Shown here: in pieces, positions 22,531-28,663 of the stretch
Numbering within the stretch: the first letter of the stretch is position 1
Layout of the letters: the number at the start of each line of letters is the position of its first letter
Assembly (NCBI GenBank): GCA_934149155.1
Contig: CAKPDZ010000014.1
Location: forward strand, 1-28,663
Direction of reading: 5' to 3'
DNA length: 28,663 bases
Source: an uncultured Clostridia bacterium
GTDB lineage: Bacteria; Bacillota; Clostridia; TANB77; CAG-508
The notes under the pieces: generated by a model
Told to the model about the DNA's origin: nothing
What the model saw: the letters and a program-made list of their open reading frames with translations, nothing else
The model's database searches: none
Made by a program: the position numbers and the translations under genes

Positions 22531-22635
22531 GGTACATTTAGGACCGGTTCTCTGCTGTGCATTTTTTTGCACATTTGGGACCGGTTCTTTGCTGTGCAAT
22601 TTTTTGTATCATTTGGACCGGCTCTTATTGGTTCA
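22531..22635. repeat. Three reverse-oriented copies of the ACCGGT-core repeat after dtd
   Basis: Units at 22531-22561, 22568-22598 and a worn copy at about 22605-22635. The first two end in TGTGCA followed by ATTTTTTT or ATTTTTT on the plus strand. They can fold as 6-bp stem, 3x3 internal loop, 4-bp stem and 5-nt loop followed by the T run, a terminator-like layout between dtd and the spoIIA promoter. A short GGTACATTT tandem (22522-22539) precedes them. Confidence 0.88.
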
Positions 22636-22662
22636 AACTATATTTTTATATAATTTAAATTA

Positions 22663-22690
22663 TTGTCGAAAACTTTTTTATATTCGACAA
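22663..22690 (+). promoter_or_regulatory. Inverted pair of perfect Spo0A boxes upstream of spoIIAA
   Basis: TTGTCGAA (22663-22670) and its reverse complement TTCGACAA (22683-22690), 20 bp apart. Both match the Spo0A box core TGTCGAA exactly. They lie about 20 to 45 bp upstream of the -35 element of the spoIIA operon, which Spo0A controls in all studied spore formers. Confidence 0.8.
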
Positions 22691-22709
22691 AACTTCTTAT
22701 TTTTAATTC

Positions 22710-22738
22710 TTGGAAAAATATGGAAAATAATATATAAT
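22710..22738 (+). promoter_or_regulatory. Sigma-A-like promoter of the spoIIA operon
   Basis: TTGGAA (22710-22715), 17-bp spacer, perfect TATAAT (22733-22738), about 58 bp before spoIIAA. I see no convincing sigma-H pattern at this place, although the Bacillus subtilis spoIIA operon is sigma-H dependent. Confidence 0.65.
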
Positions 22739-22795
22739 AACTAATGTCAAAATAAAGAAATGTATAGAAATTAAAACAATGAAGGGAGAAGAGGT

Positions 22796-23278
22796 ATGGA
22801 GAGTTTTTTTGAAAAAAAGGACAAGCGATTGACTTTTGAAATACATGAAGATATAGATGAATATGCTGTCAAGAAAATAAGGAGGAGATTAGATAATGAA
22901 ATTGAAAGATATATGCCTAAGGAAGTTATATTTGATTTTAATAAAGTTACTTTTATGGACAGTGCAGGAATAGGTTTAGTTATAGGAAGATATAAATTAG
23001 CAAATATATTAGGTGGAAAAGTTTGCGTTATGAATTTGACAGAACCAATTAGAAAAATATTTGAAATGAGTGGAATATTAAAAATAATTCCAGAGATTTC
23101 AAAGGAACTATCGAAGAGTGAACTGATAAGAACCGGTAATAATGATGAATCCAAATGCACAGCAGAGAACCGGTCCCAAATGTGCAAAAATTGCACAGCA
23201 GAGAACCGGTCCCGAATGTGCAAAAATACACAGCAAAGAATCGGTCCAAAATGTGCGAAATATACAACAAGGAGGTAG
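22796..23278 (+). CDS. spoIIAA: Anti-sigma F factor antagonist SpoIIAA with repeat-encoded C-terminal tail
   Basis: STAS-domain partner switch: unphosphorylated SpoIIAA binds SpoIIAB and frees sigma-F; SpoIIAB inactivates it by phosphorylating a Ser. The STAS domain fills residues 1-108, with 'FMDSAGIGLVIGRY' (phospho-site Ser56). Family members end near here (about 110-117 aa). This protein continues to 160: residues 120-156 are three passes of 'CTAENRSQMCKN' and degenerate forms, translated from three ACCGGT-core repeats, giving Cys121, 130, 133, 142 and 153. The original stop was evidently lost or displaced. The stop used (TAG) overlaps the spoIIAB ribosome site. ATG follows GAAGAGG. Confidence 0.9.
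   Translation: MESFFEKKDKRLTFEIHEDIDEYAVKKIRRRLDNEIERYMPKEVIFDFNKVTFMDSAGIGLVIGRYKLANILGGKVCVMNLTEPIRKIFEMSGILKIIPEISKELSKSELIRTGNNDESKCTAENRSQMCKNCTAENRSRMCKNTQQRIGPKCAKYTTRR
23156..23257. repeat. Three ACCGGT-core repeats inside the spoIIAA reading frame
   Basis: Units at 23156-23186, 23192-23222 and 23227-23257 (the last degenerate: ATCGGT core, TACACA/TGTGCG ends), with periods of 36 and 35 bp. An additional lone AGAACCGGT at 23128-23136 may be a fragment of a fourth. All are read as codons of spoIIAA and none carries an in-frame stop in that frame. Confidence 0.92.
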
Positions 23279-23281
23279 AAT

Positions 23282-23767
23282 ATGAATAATATATATGACA
23301 ATGAAATGAAAATCGATTTTTTAAGCAAATCAAGTAATGAAGCGTTTGCAAGAATATCAGTTGCTGCATTTGTTGCTCAGCTAGATCCAACATTAGAAGA
23401 ACTCGCAGATATTAAAACTGCAGTTTCAGAGGCCGTTACAAATTCGATTATACATGGGTATGAAGAACAAGTAGGGATAGTTAAGCTAATTTGCAAAATT
23501 AGAGAAAATGAAATCTTTATTGAAATTTTAGATTCTGGTAAAGGCATTGAAAATGTTGAAATTGCAAAGCAACCATTATATACAACTAAGTCTAATCTTG
23601 AAAGATCAGGAATGGGCTTTACTATAATGGAGAGTTTTATGGACAGTGTAGAAGTCGAATCTATGCTTGGTATTGGAACAAAGGTAACGATGAGGAAATT
23701 GATAAAAAGCAAAGAAAATTCAGATTCTATAAATACAGCAAATGCTACAATAAGGGGAGATGAATAG
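23282..23767 (+). CDS. spoIIAB: Anti-sigma F factor / serine kinase SpoIIAB
   Basis: GHKL-type protein that holds sigma-F inactive and phosphorylates SpoIIAA. 161 aa. N box 'SEAVTNSIIHGY' (Glu50, Asn54), G1 box 'DSGKGIE' (84-90) and G2 'ERSGMGFTIM' (107-116) are intact. ATG has GGAGG 6 nt before it, and the TAG of spoIIAA sits between. It carries a C-terminal stretch of about 15 residues ('SINTANATIRGDE') beyond the fold. Its stop overlaps the sigF start codon by one base, indicating translational coupling of anti-sigma and sigma. Confidence 0.97.
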   Translation: MNNIYDNEMKIDFLSKSSNEAFARISVAAFVAQLDPTLEELADIKTAVSEAVTNSIIHGYEEQVGIVKLICKIRENEIFIEILDSGKGIENVEIAKQPLYTTKSNLERSGMGFTIMESFMDSVEVESMLGIGTKVTMRKLIKSKENSDSINTANATIRGDE

Positions 23768-24495
23768 TGTATGATAATGATATGAAAATTATCGAGAATG
23801 CTCAAAATGGCAGTAAAGATGACATGACTAAACTAATAGAAAGCAATAATGGTCTTATTTGGAGCATTGTTCGAAGATTTAGTGGGAGAGGATATGATAT
23901 AGAAGATTTATATCAAATTGGAAGTATTGGATTTATTAAGGCTATCCAAAGATTTGATACAAGTTTTGAAGTTCGTCTTTCAACATATGCAGTACCATAC
24001 ATTTTAGGAGAAATAAAAAGATACATAAGAGATGATGGACCAATAAAAGTTAGCAGAAGTATAAAGGAATTAAATATAAAAATATTGGAATTACAAAAAG
24101 AATATTTTAATAAATATGGAAGAGATATTAAATTAGAAGAAATTTCAAAAGAATTAAAAGTTTCGAAAGAAGAAATTACAATGGCATTAGATTCTGCAAA
24201 ACCAGTGGATTCAATTGAAAATGCAAAATATACTGATAGCAAAACTGATAAAACTATAAGTATATTAGAACAAATTTCTACAGGGAAAGATGAACAGACA
24301 GAGATTGCGAATAGAATAACAATCAAAAATTTAATTTGTGAATTAAATGACAAAGAAAAAGAAATTATATTACTTAGATATTATAAACAGAAAACTCAAA
24401 TGCAGGTTTCTAAAATACTTGGAATTACACAAGTTCAAGTTTCTAGAATAGAAAGAAAAGTATTAGAAAAAATGAAAAAAAAGCTCATAAGTTAA
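23767..24495 (+). CDS. sigF: RNA polymerase sigma-F factor (forespore)
   Basis: First forespore-specific sigma factor, also called spoIIAC. 242 aa. Region 2: 'DIEDLYQIGSIGFIKAIQRFDTSFEVRLSTYAVPYILGEIKRYIRDDGPIKVSR' contains the family-specific 'GEIKRYIRDDG'. Region 3 is 'GRDIKLEEISKELKVSKEEI'. Region 4 HTH is 'MQVSKILGITQVQVSRIE'. The GTG at 23767 overlaps the spoIIAB stop (TAGTG) and has GGGGAG 6 nt upstream. spoIID follows 12 bp after the stop, probably in the same transcript. Confidence 0.97.
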   Translation: MYDNDMKIIENAQNGSKDDMTKLIESNNGLIWSIVRRFSGRGYDIEDLYQIGSIGFIKAIQRFDTSFEVRLSTYAVPYILGEIKRYIRDDGPIKVSRSIKELNIKILELQKEYFNKYGRDIKLEEISKELKVSKEEITMALDSAKPVDSIENAKYTDSKTDKTISILEQISTGKDEQTEIANRITIKNLICELNDKEKEIILLRYYKQKTQMQVSKILGITQVQVSRIERKVLEKMKKKLIS

Positions 24496-24507
24496 AATGG
24501 AGGAAAA

Positions 24508-25530
24508 ATGAAAAAGTTTTTATTATATTTTTGCGGATTTGTTATAATATTTTTTATTGCACCTGCAATTTGTACTGCACAACCTCAAAAAACATCAAAA
24601 CAATCTGAGGAAAAAAAGGAACCACAAACTGTCTCAGTAAATCAGTCAGAAGATTCTGCAGTGGTACAGCAAGAGAATAAAAAAATTAGATTATTGCATT
24701 CAGCCACAAATGAAGTGGAAGAATTAAGTTTAGATGAATATTTATATGGAGTTGTATCAAGTGAAATGCCTGCAAGTTATGAACTTGAGGCATTAAAGGC
24801 TCAAGCAGTTGTTGCAAGAACATATACAATTTATCAAATGCGTCATAATGCTAATAAGCATGAAAATGCAGACATATGTGACAATTATGCCTGTTGTCAA
24901 GCCTGGATTAGTAAAGACGATAGATTATCAAAATGGAATTCAGATGAAGCTGAAAAGAATTGGAACAAAATTTTAGAAGCAGTTAACTCTACAACAGGAA
25001 AAATTGTTACATATAATGGTGAACTGATAAATGCATTTTTCCATTCAAATAGTGGAGGGGTAACCGAAAGTTCTGTTAACATATGGGGAGGAATAGATTA
25101 TCCATATTTGAAGTCAGTAGAAACAGCAGGGGAAGAAATTTACAAACAATATAATTCACAAGTTCAATATTCTAAGCAAGAACTATTAAACAAAATAAAA
25201 GAAAAATATCCGGAATGCGAAATAGATTTTTCGCAAGAAGATTGTGTTAAAATATTAGAATACACTTCTAGTGGAAGAGTAAAAACAATTAAATTTGGGA
25301 ACAAAGAAATTGCAGGAACGGAAGCTAGATCAATATTGGGATTGAAGTCTACAAATTTTTCATTTTCAATAGAAGGTGAACAAATAACTTTTTCAGTAAC
25401 AGGATATGGTCATGGCGTTGGAATGAGTCAAACAGGAGCTGATGCCATGGCAAAAGCAGGTGCAAATTACGAAGAAATAATTAAACATTTCTATACAGAT
25501 GTAGAAATTACTGAATTAAAATCTCTTTAA
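24508..25530 (+). CDS. spoIID: Stage II sporulation protein D (peptidoglycan lytic transglycosylase)
   Basis: Cleaves glycan strands during engulfment as part of the SpoIID-SpoIIM-SpoIIP machine. 340 aa. Signal anchor (about 3-23), short disordered linker, then the SpoIID domain from about 58: 'EYLYGVVSSEMPASYELEALKAQAVVARTY' contains the catalytic Glu86. Cys124, Cys129 and Cys130 in 'ADICDNYACCQAW' lie where clostridial SpoIID binds zinc. 'FFHSNSGGVTESSVNIWGG' and 'GYGHGVGMSQTGADAMA' are further signatures. ATG follows GGAGG. Being directly behind sigF, it would be expressed with the operon, which differs from the Bacillus arrangement where spoIID stands alone under sigma-E. Confidence 0.96.
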   Translation: MKKFLLYFCGFVIIFFIAPAICTAQPQKTSKQSEEKKEPQTVSVNQSEDSAVVQQENKKIRLLHSATNEVEELSLDEYLYGVVSSEMPASYELEALKAQAVVARTYTIYQMRHNANKHENADICDNYACCQAWISKDDRLSKWNSDEAEKNWNKILEAVNSTTGKIVTYNGELINAFFHSNSGGVTESSVNIWGGIDYPYLKSVETAGEEIYKQYNSQVQYSKQELLNKIKEKYPECEIDFSQEDCVKILEYTSSGRVKTIKFGNKEIAGTEARSILGLKSTNFSFSIEGEQITFSVTGYGHGVGMSQTGADAMAKAGANYEEIIKHFYTDVEITELKSL

Positions 25531-25591
25531 ATGAATAATCTTTGAAAAAATGTAAATACTTGTATTAATAAATTAAATCAAGGAGGATTTT

Positions 25592-26434
25592 ATGAAAAGA
25601 GGAAAGAGATTTACAGAAAATAACAATATATATATATACTTTGGAACGGTAATATTTATTGTTTTAGCAATAGCTTTAGGAATTATTATGTATATGCTAA
25701 ATAAAACAACGGTGAAATTACAAAATAATGAAAAGCAAGTCGCACAAGAAGAACAAAATGATGAAAATTTTGAAAATGTAAGTACAGAGATTGGAAAGAA
25801 AATAGATGAACAAAAAAATGTAGAAGATATGCAGACATCAGATAATTCAGCAGATTCAGAAGATATGACTAATAATACAAATGTAAATGTTAACAAAACA
25901 AATGCAAGTGAGGCAAAATCAAAAAATGAAAATAAAACTAATCAAAAATCAACTACAACAGATTTGAAAGAAAAAACAGAAGAAAATGAAACTAATAATA
26001 AAACGCAAAAGGATGAAAACAAAAAAGAGGTTTCATTTATAAAACCTACAGAAGGAGAAGTAATTTGTGAATTTGCAAAAGATAATCTAATATATTCAGA
26101 AACTTTAAAAGAATGGATAACTCATACTGCAATAGATATAAAAGCAGATAAAACAAGTGTGATAAAATCAGCGGCAGACGGAATTGTTCGTTCTATAGTA
26201 AATGACCCGAGATACGGATTAACAGTTATCATTGAGCATGATGATGGATATGAAACTATATATTCAAATTTGCTAACAGCAGAGTTTGTTGTAGAAGGTG
26301 AAGAAGTTAAACAAGGACAAACTATAGGAACTGCCGGAAATACTGCGGCATTCGAAAGTGAGATGGAATGTCATCTTCATTTTGAGGTATTAAAAGATGG
26401 AGAATATGTAGATCCATCAATTTATTTGAAATAA
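25592..26434 (+). CDS. spoIIQ: SpoIIQ-like LytM-domain protein
   Basis: 280 aa. Forespore membrane protein that, with SpoIIIAH, forms the channel across the two spore membranes. One membrane segment (about 15-36), a long Asn/Glu/Lys/Thr-rich linker (40-146), LytM domain (148-280). Zinc ligands are present: His178 and Asp182 ('THTAID') and HLH at 261-263. The histidine usually found in the 'Y-x-H' motif is Asn226 ('TIYSNL'), so endopeptidase activity is doubtful although metal binding is likely. Position directly after spoIID fits SpoIIQ. ATG follows AAGGAGG; terminator follows. No clear sigma-F promoter could be recognised in the 61-bp gap. Confidence 0.85.
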   Translation: MKRGKRFTENNNIYIYFGTVIFIVLAIALGIIMYMLNKTTVKLQNNEKQVAQEEQNDENFENVSTEIGKKIDEQKNVEDMQTSDNSADSEDMTNNTNVNVNKTNASEAKSKNENKTNQKSTTTDLKEKTEENETNNKTQKDENKKEVSFIKPTEGEVICEFAKDNLIYSETLKEWITHTAIDIKADKTSVIKSAADGIVRSIVNDPRYGLTVIIEHDDGYETIYSNLLTAEFVVEGEEVKQGQTIGTAGNTAAFESEMECHLHFEVLKDGEYVDPSIYLK

Positions 26435-26449
26435 AGCAAAATATAAAAG

Positions 26450-26476
26450 AAGGTCTATTATAGTGGACCTTTTTTT
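26450..26476 (+). terminator. Intrinsic terminator after spoIIQ
   Basis: AAGGTCTA (26450-26457) pairs with TGGACCTT (26464-26471) with one wobble, 6-nt loop, then a T run, 15 bp after the stop. Confidence 0.88.
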
Positions 26477-26522
26477 GAATCTTTTTGTTATAGAACTTTT
26501 GGCATAGGACTTTTAAGTATTG

Positions 26523-26551
26523 TTGCAAAATGTTATTAAATATGTTAAACT
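26523..26551 (+). promoter_or_regulatory. Promoter for dxs
   Basis: TTGCAA (26523-26528), 17-bp spacer ending in TGT, TAAACT (26546-26551), so a TGn extension is present. The transcript would begin right at the composite repeat block. Confidence 0.55.
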
Positions 26552-26555
26552 GAAC

Positions 26556-26659
26556 AAAAAAGTACCATTCTTGGGTACAAAAAAGTACCATTCTTGTGAG
26601 CAAAACAGAACCGGTCCCAAATGCGCAGTGAGCAAAACAGAACCGGTCCCAAATGCGCA
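26556..26659. repeat. Composite repeat block upstream of dxs: two 23-bp and two 32-bp direct repeats
   Basis: Two tandem AAAAAAGTACCATTCTTG units (26556-26578 and 26579-26601) run into two tandem 32-bp ACCGGT-core units (26596-26627 and 26628-26659) that are identical to the pair between der and plsY. On the minus strand, the first 23-bp unit can form GTACC/GGTAC followed by TTTTTT. The last unit supplies the ATG at 26653. Confidence 0.9.
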
Positions 26660-26679
26660 AATGTATAGGAGAAATAGAA

Positions 26680-28536
26680 ATGTTAGAAAACATAAATGAA
26701 CCAAAAGATATAAAAAATTTGACACCAAATGAAAAAGAAAAATTAGCAGAAGAAATAAGAGAATATATAATTAAAATAGTAGCAGAGAATGGAGGGCACT
26801 TAGCTTCAAATCTTGGAGTTGTCGAGTTAACAATTGCTTTGCATTCTGTTTTTGATGTTCCAAATGATAAAATTGTTTGGGATGTAGGGCATCAAAGTTA
26901 TGTACATAAAATTATTACGGGTAGACGAGAGCAACTTAAAGACATTAGAAAATTCAATGCTATTGATGGTTTTCCAAAGACTAATGAAAGTCTAGCGGAT
27001 TGTTTTAATACTGGGCATAGTAGTACGTCTATTTCTGCTGTGCTTGGTATGGCTAGAGCGAGAGATTTGCAAGGAAAAGAGAATAGTGCTATTGCTGTTA
27101 TTGGTGATGGTGCATTGACTGGTGGTATGGCGCTAGAGGCTTTGAATGATGCGGGTTACAGCAACTGCAAGATGACTGTTATTTTGAATGATAATGAAAT
27201 GAGCATTTCGCCTAATGTTGGTGGCCTTAATAAGTTTCTTGGAAAGCTAAGGACTAAAAAATTATATACAAGAACAAATAATTTATTAAAAAAGCAGATT
27301 AGTTCAATTCCTTTAGTTGGAAAGCCTACAGTTACTGCAGTTCAAAGAATCAAACGAAGCATAAAACAGTTGGTTATACATAAAATGTTTTTTGAAGATA
27401 TTGGTTTTACTTATTTGGGTCCTGTTGATGGTCACAATATAGAAAAGCTTGAAAGTATACTTGAACTTAGCAAACAAGTTAATGGTCCGGTTTTGATACA
27501 TGTTTTGACTAAAAAGGGAAAAGGGTATAAATTTGCTGAAGAAAATCCTGATAGATTTCATGCGACTTCGCCATTTGATATTGAAACTGGTGAACCTAAA
27601 AAGACAAAAGGAAAAGATTATTCTAAAGTTTTTGGTGAAAAGTTGATTGAACTTGCAAAAGAAAATGATAAAATAGTTGCAGTAACTGCATCTATGAAAA
27701 ATGGTACAGGATTAGCCAAATTTGCTAAAGAGTTTCCATATAGAATTTTTGATGTAGGAATTGCTGAACAGCATGCTATTACAATGTCTGCAGGTATGGC
27801 AAAAGAAGGGATGATACCAGTTGTTCCAATATATGCATCTTTTTACCAAAGGGCATATGATCAAGTTATTCATGATGTTGCAATGCAAGATTTACCTGTT
27901 ATTATGTGTGTTGATAGAGCTGGAGTTGTTGGGGCTGATGGAGAAACTCATCAAGGTACACTTGACATGGCATTTTTTAGATTGATTCCTAATTTGACAA
28001 TTATGGCTCCTAAAGATTTTAAAGAATTAGAAGATATGCTAGAATTTGCTGTAAAACTAAAAAAGCCTGTTGTTATCAGGTATCCTAGAGGAGGAGAAGA
28101 TAAAGAGATAAAGTTTGAGAAACATGATGTGATTGAACTTGGAAAAGCTGAAATTTTACAACAAATTGAAAATCCTCAATTAAGAGAAGGCAACCATCAA
28201 TCTGTAACTATTGTGGCAATTGGTAAAATGGTAGCAAGGGCTGAAAAGAAAGCTCTTCAAATAAAACAAGAACATGGAATTGATGCTGAAATTATAAATG
28301 CAAGATTTTTAAAACCTCTTGATACTTCAACAATTTTGCAAAGTATTAAAAAGACTAAAAGTGTTATAACAATAGAAGATGGAACTGAGATTAATGGCTT
28401 AGCTACTGCTATAAAAGAGTTAATTGTGGATAACAATTTGCAAAATATAAAGTTTAAAAGTTATGCATATCCAGATGAGTTTATTCAACATGGTACTGTT
28501 GATGAACTTGAGAATTTGTATGGATTTAATGAATAA
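26680..28536 (+). CDS. dxs: 1-deoxy-D-xylulose-5-phosphate synthase
   Basis: Thiamine-diphosphate enzyme joining pyruvate and glyceraldehyde 3-phosphate, the entry to the MEP isoprenoid pathway; it ultimately feeds the undecaprenyl carrier recycled by UppP. 618 aa from the ATG at 26680 (AGGAG 8 nt upstream); the earlier in-frame ATG at 26653 is inside a repeat. Signatures: 'GGHLASNLGVVELTIALH', the TPP motif GDGALTGG with 'ILNDNEMSI', 'FDVGIAEQHAITMSAGMA' and 'VGADGETHQGTLDMAF'. Codon choice in the first half leans towards T-ending GCT, GTT and GGT more than in the neighbours. Confidence 0.98.
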   Translation: MLENINEPKDIKNLTPNEKEKLAEEIREYIIKIVAENGGHLASNLGVVELTIALHSVFDVPNDKIVWDVGHQSYVHKIITGRREQLKDIRKFNAIDGFPKTNESLADCFNTGHSSTSISAVLGMARARDLQGKENSAIAVIGDGALTGGMALEALNDAGYSNCKMTVILNDNEMSISPNVGGLNKFLGKLRTKKLYTRTNNLLKKQISSIPLVGKPTVTAVQRIKRSIKQLVIHKMFFEDIGFTYLGPVDGHNIEKLESILELSKQVNGPVLIHVLTKKGKGYKFAEENPDRFHATSPFDIETGEPKKTKGKDYSKVFGEKLIELAKENDKIVAVTASMKNGTGLAKFAKEFPYRIFDVGIAEQHAITMSAGMAKEGMIPVVPIYASFYQRAYDQVIHDVAMQDLPVIMCVDRAGVVGADGETHQGTLDMAFFRLIPNLTIMAPKDFKELEDMLEFAVKLKKPVVIRYPRGGEDKEIKFEKHDVIELGKAEILQQIENPQLREGNHQSVTIVAIGKMVARAEKKALQIKQEHGIDAEIINARFLKPLDTSTILQSIKKTKSVITIEDGTEINGLATAIKELIVDNNLQNIKFKSYAYPDEFIQHGTVDELENLYGFNE

Positions 28537-28612
28537 AATTAATAACGAATTTGAATGGAAACTAGTAAAAAGAACTGAATCCATTGAATATATATAAAGG
28601 AGATTGATAAAA

Positions 28613-28663
28613 ATGATAAAAAATGCAATAGCATATATATTGAGAAAAAGAAATAGAACAGTC
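28613..28663 (+). CDS. Partial gene: N terminus of a probable FtsX/MacB-type ABC permease
   Basis: Seventeen codons, MIKNAIAYILRKRNRTV, running off the window, with AAAGGAG well placed upstream. A short amphipathic start with a KRNRT-like basic patch is common at the N terminus of clostridial ABC transporter permeases just before the first membrane helix. The evidence is too short for certainty. Confidence 0.45.
   Translation, partial: MIKNAIAYILRKRNRTV

Noticed and set aside
17115..23257. CRISPR array suggested by short repeats at regular spacing
   Set aside because: Units are in groups of two or three with 0, 4-5 or 11 bp between them, no unique spacers of 30-40 bp, and no cas genes nearby.
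22771..23393. Minus-strand reading frames across spoIIAA/spoIIAB
   Set aside because: They are antisense shadows kept open by the stop-free repeats, with no ribosome site and overlap of well-identified genes.
25531..25591. Sigma-F promoter in front of the spoIIQ-like gene
   Set aside because: No convincing match to the sigma-F -35 and -10 patterns with proper spacing; only AT-rich sequence is seen.

Overview
The window looks like part of a chromosome from a low-GC, endospore-forming Bacillota, most likely an uncultured or gut-type member of Clostridia. The DNA is strongly AT-rich, with ATA, AGA and AAA codons dominating. Shine-Dalgarno sites are strong, TTG and GTG starts are frequent, and there is a complete spoIIA-sigF operon plus spoIID, spoIIQ-like and spoIVFA/spoIVFB genes. 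I cannot name the species. No rRNA, tRNA, CRISPR array, transposase or phage gene was seen.

Layout. 1-4.9 kb: uppP (undecaprenyl-PP phosphatase), then on the minus strand tsaE, an unknown 105-aa gene and asnS; a membrane-anchored WG-repeat protein is divergent from asnS. 4.9-7.6 kb: a patatin-like lipase, a 208-bp element bounded by perfect 25-bp inverted repeats, and an exported protein with a C-terminal SUMF1/FGE-like domain. 7.6-11.2 kb: a cysteine desulfurase, then a short dcw cluster (mraZ, rsmH, an ftsL-like gene) with a visible MraZ-type operator, closed by a terminator. 11.2-12.1 kb (minus): an HD-GYP phosphodiesterase. 12.3-15.6 kb: an apparent surface operon of a sortase, a thioester/Cna-B adhesin ending in LPVTG plus one residue, a TasA/camelysin-like protein, a second small exported protein and a previously easy-to-miss 47-aa homologue-like ORF. 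The promoter of this operon carries two tandem Spo0A-box-like sites.

15.6-28.6 kb: a 115-aa tail-anchored protein; spoIVFA and spoIVFB; der, plsY and gpsA; a zinc-ribbon protein; a decayed NUDIX pseudogene; dtd; the spoIIAA-spoIIAB-sigF-spoIID run, with inverted Spo0A boxes upstream of a sigma-A-like promoter; a SpoIIQ-like LytM protein; dxs; and the first 17 codons of a probable ABC permease.

How the genes fit together. uppP, mraZ/rsmH/ftsL, plsY, gpsA and dxs serve envelope, lipid and isoprenoid supply and division. SpoIIAA/SpoIIAB/SigF control the first forespore sigma factor, SpoIID and SpoIIQ act in engulfment, and SpoIVFA/FB act in pro-sigma-K processing. The sortase/adhesin/TasA-like operon looks like a surface fibre or matrix module.

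The most distinctive signal is a dispersed family of about 31-bp palindrome-like repeats with an ACCGGT core and TGCACA/TGTGCA ends, in at least 13 copies at six places. The base changes between copies fit an RNA hairpin read on one strand. Copies sit between genes, supply false in-frame start codons for two genes, and are translated as a cysteine-rich tail on SpoIIAA.
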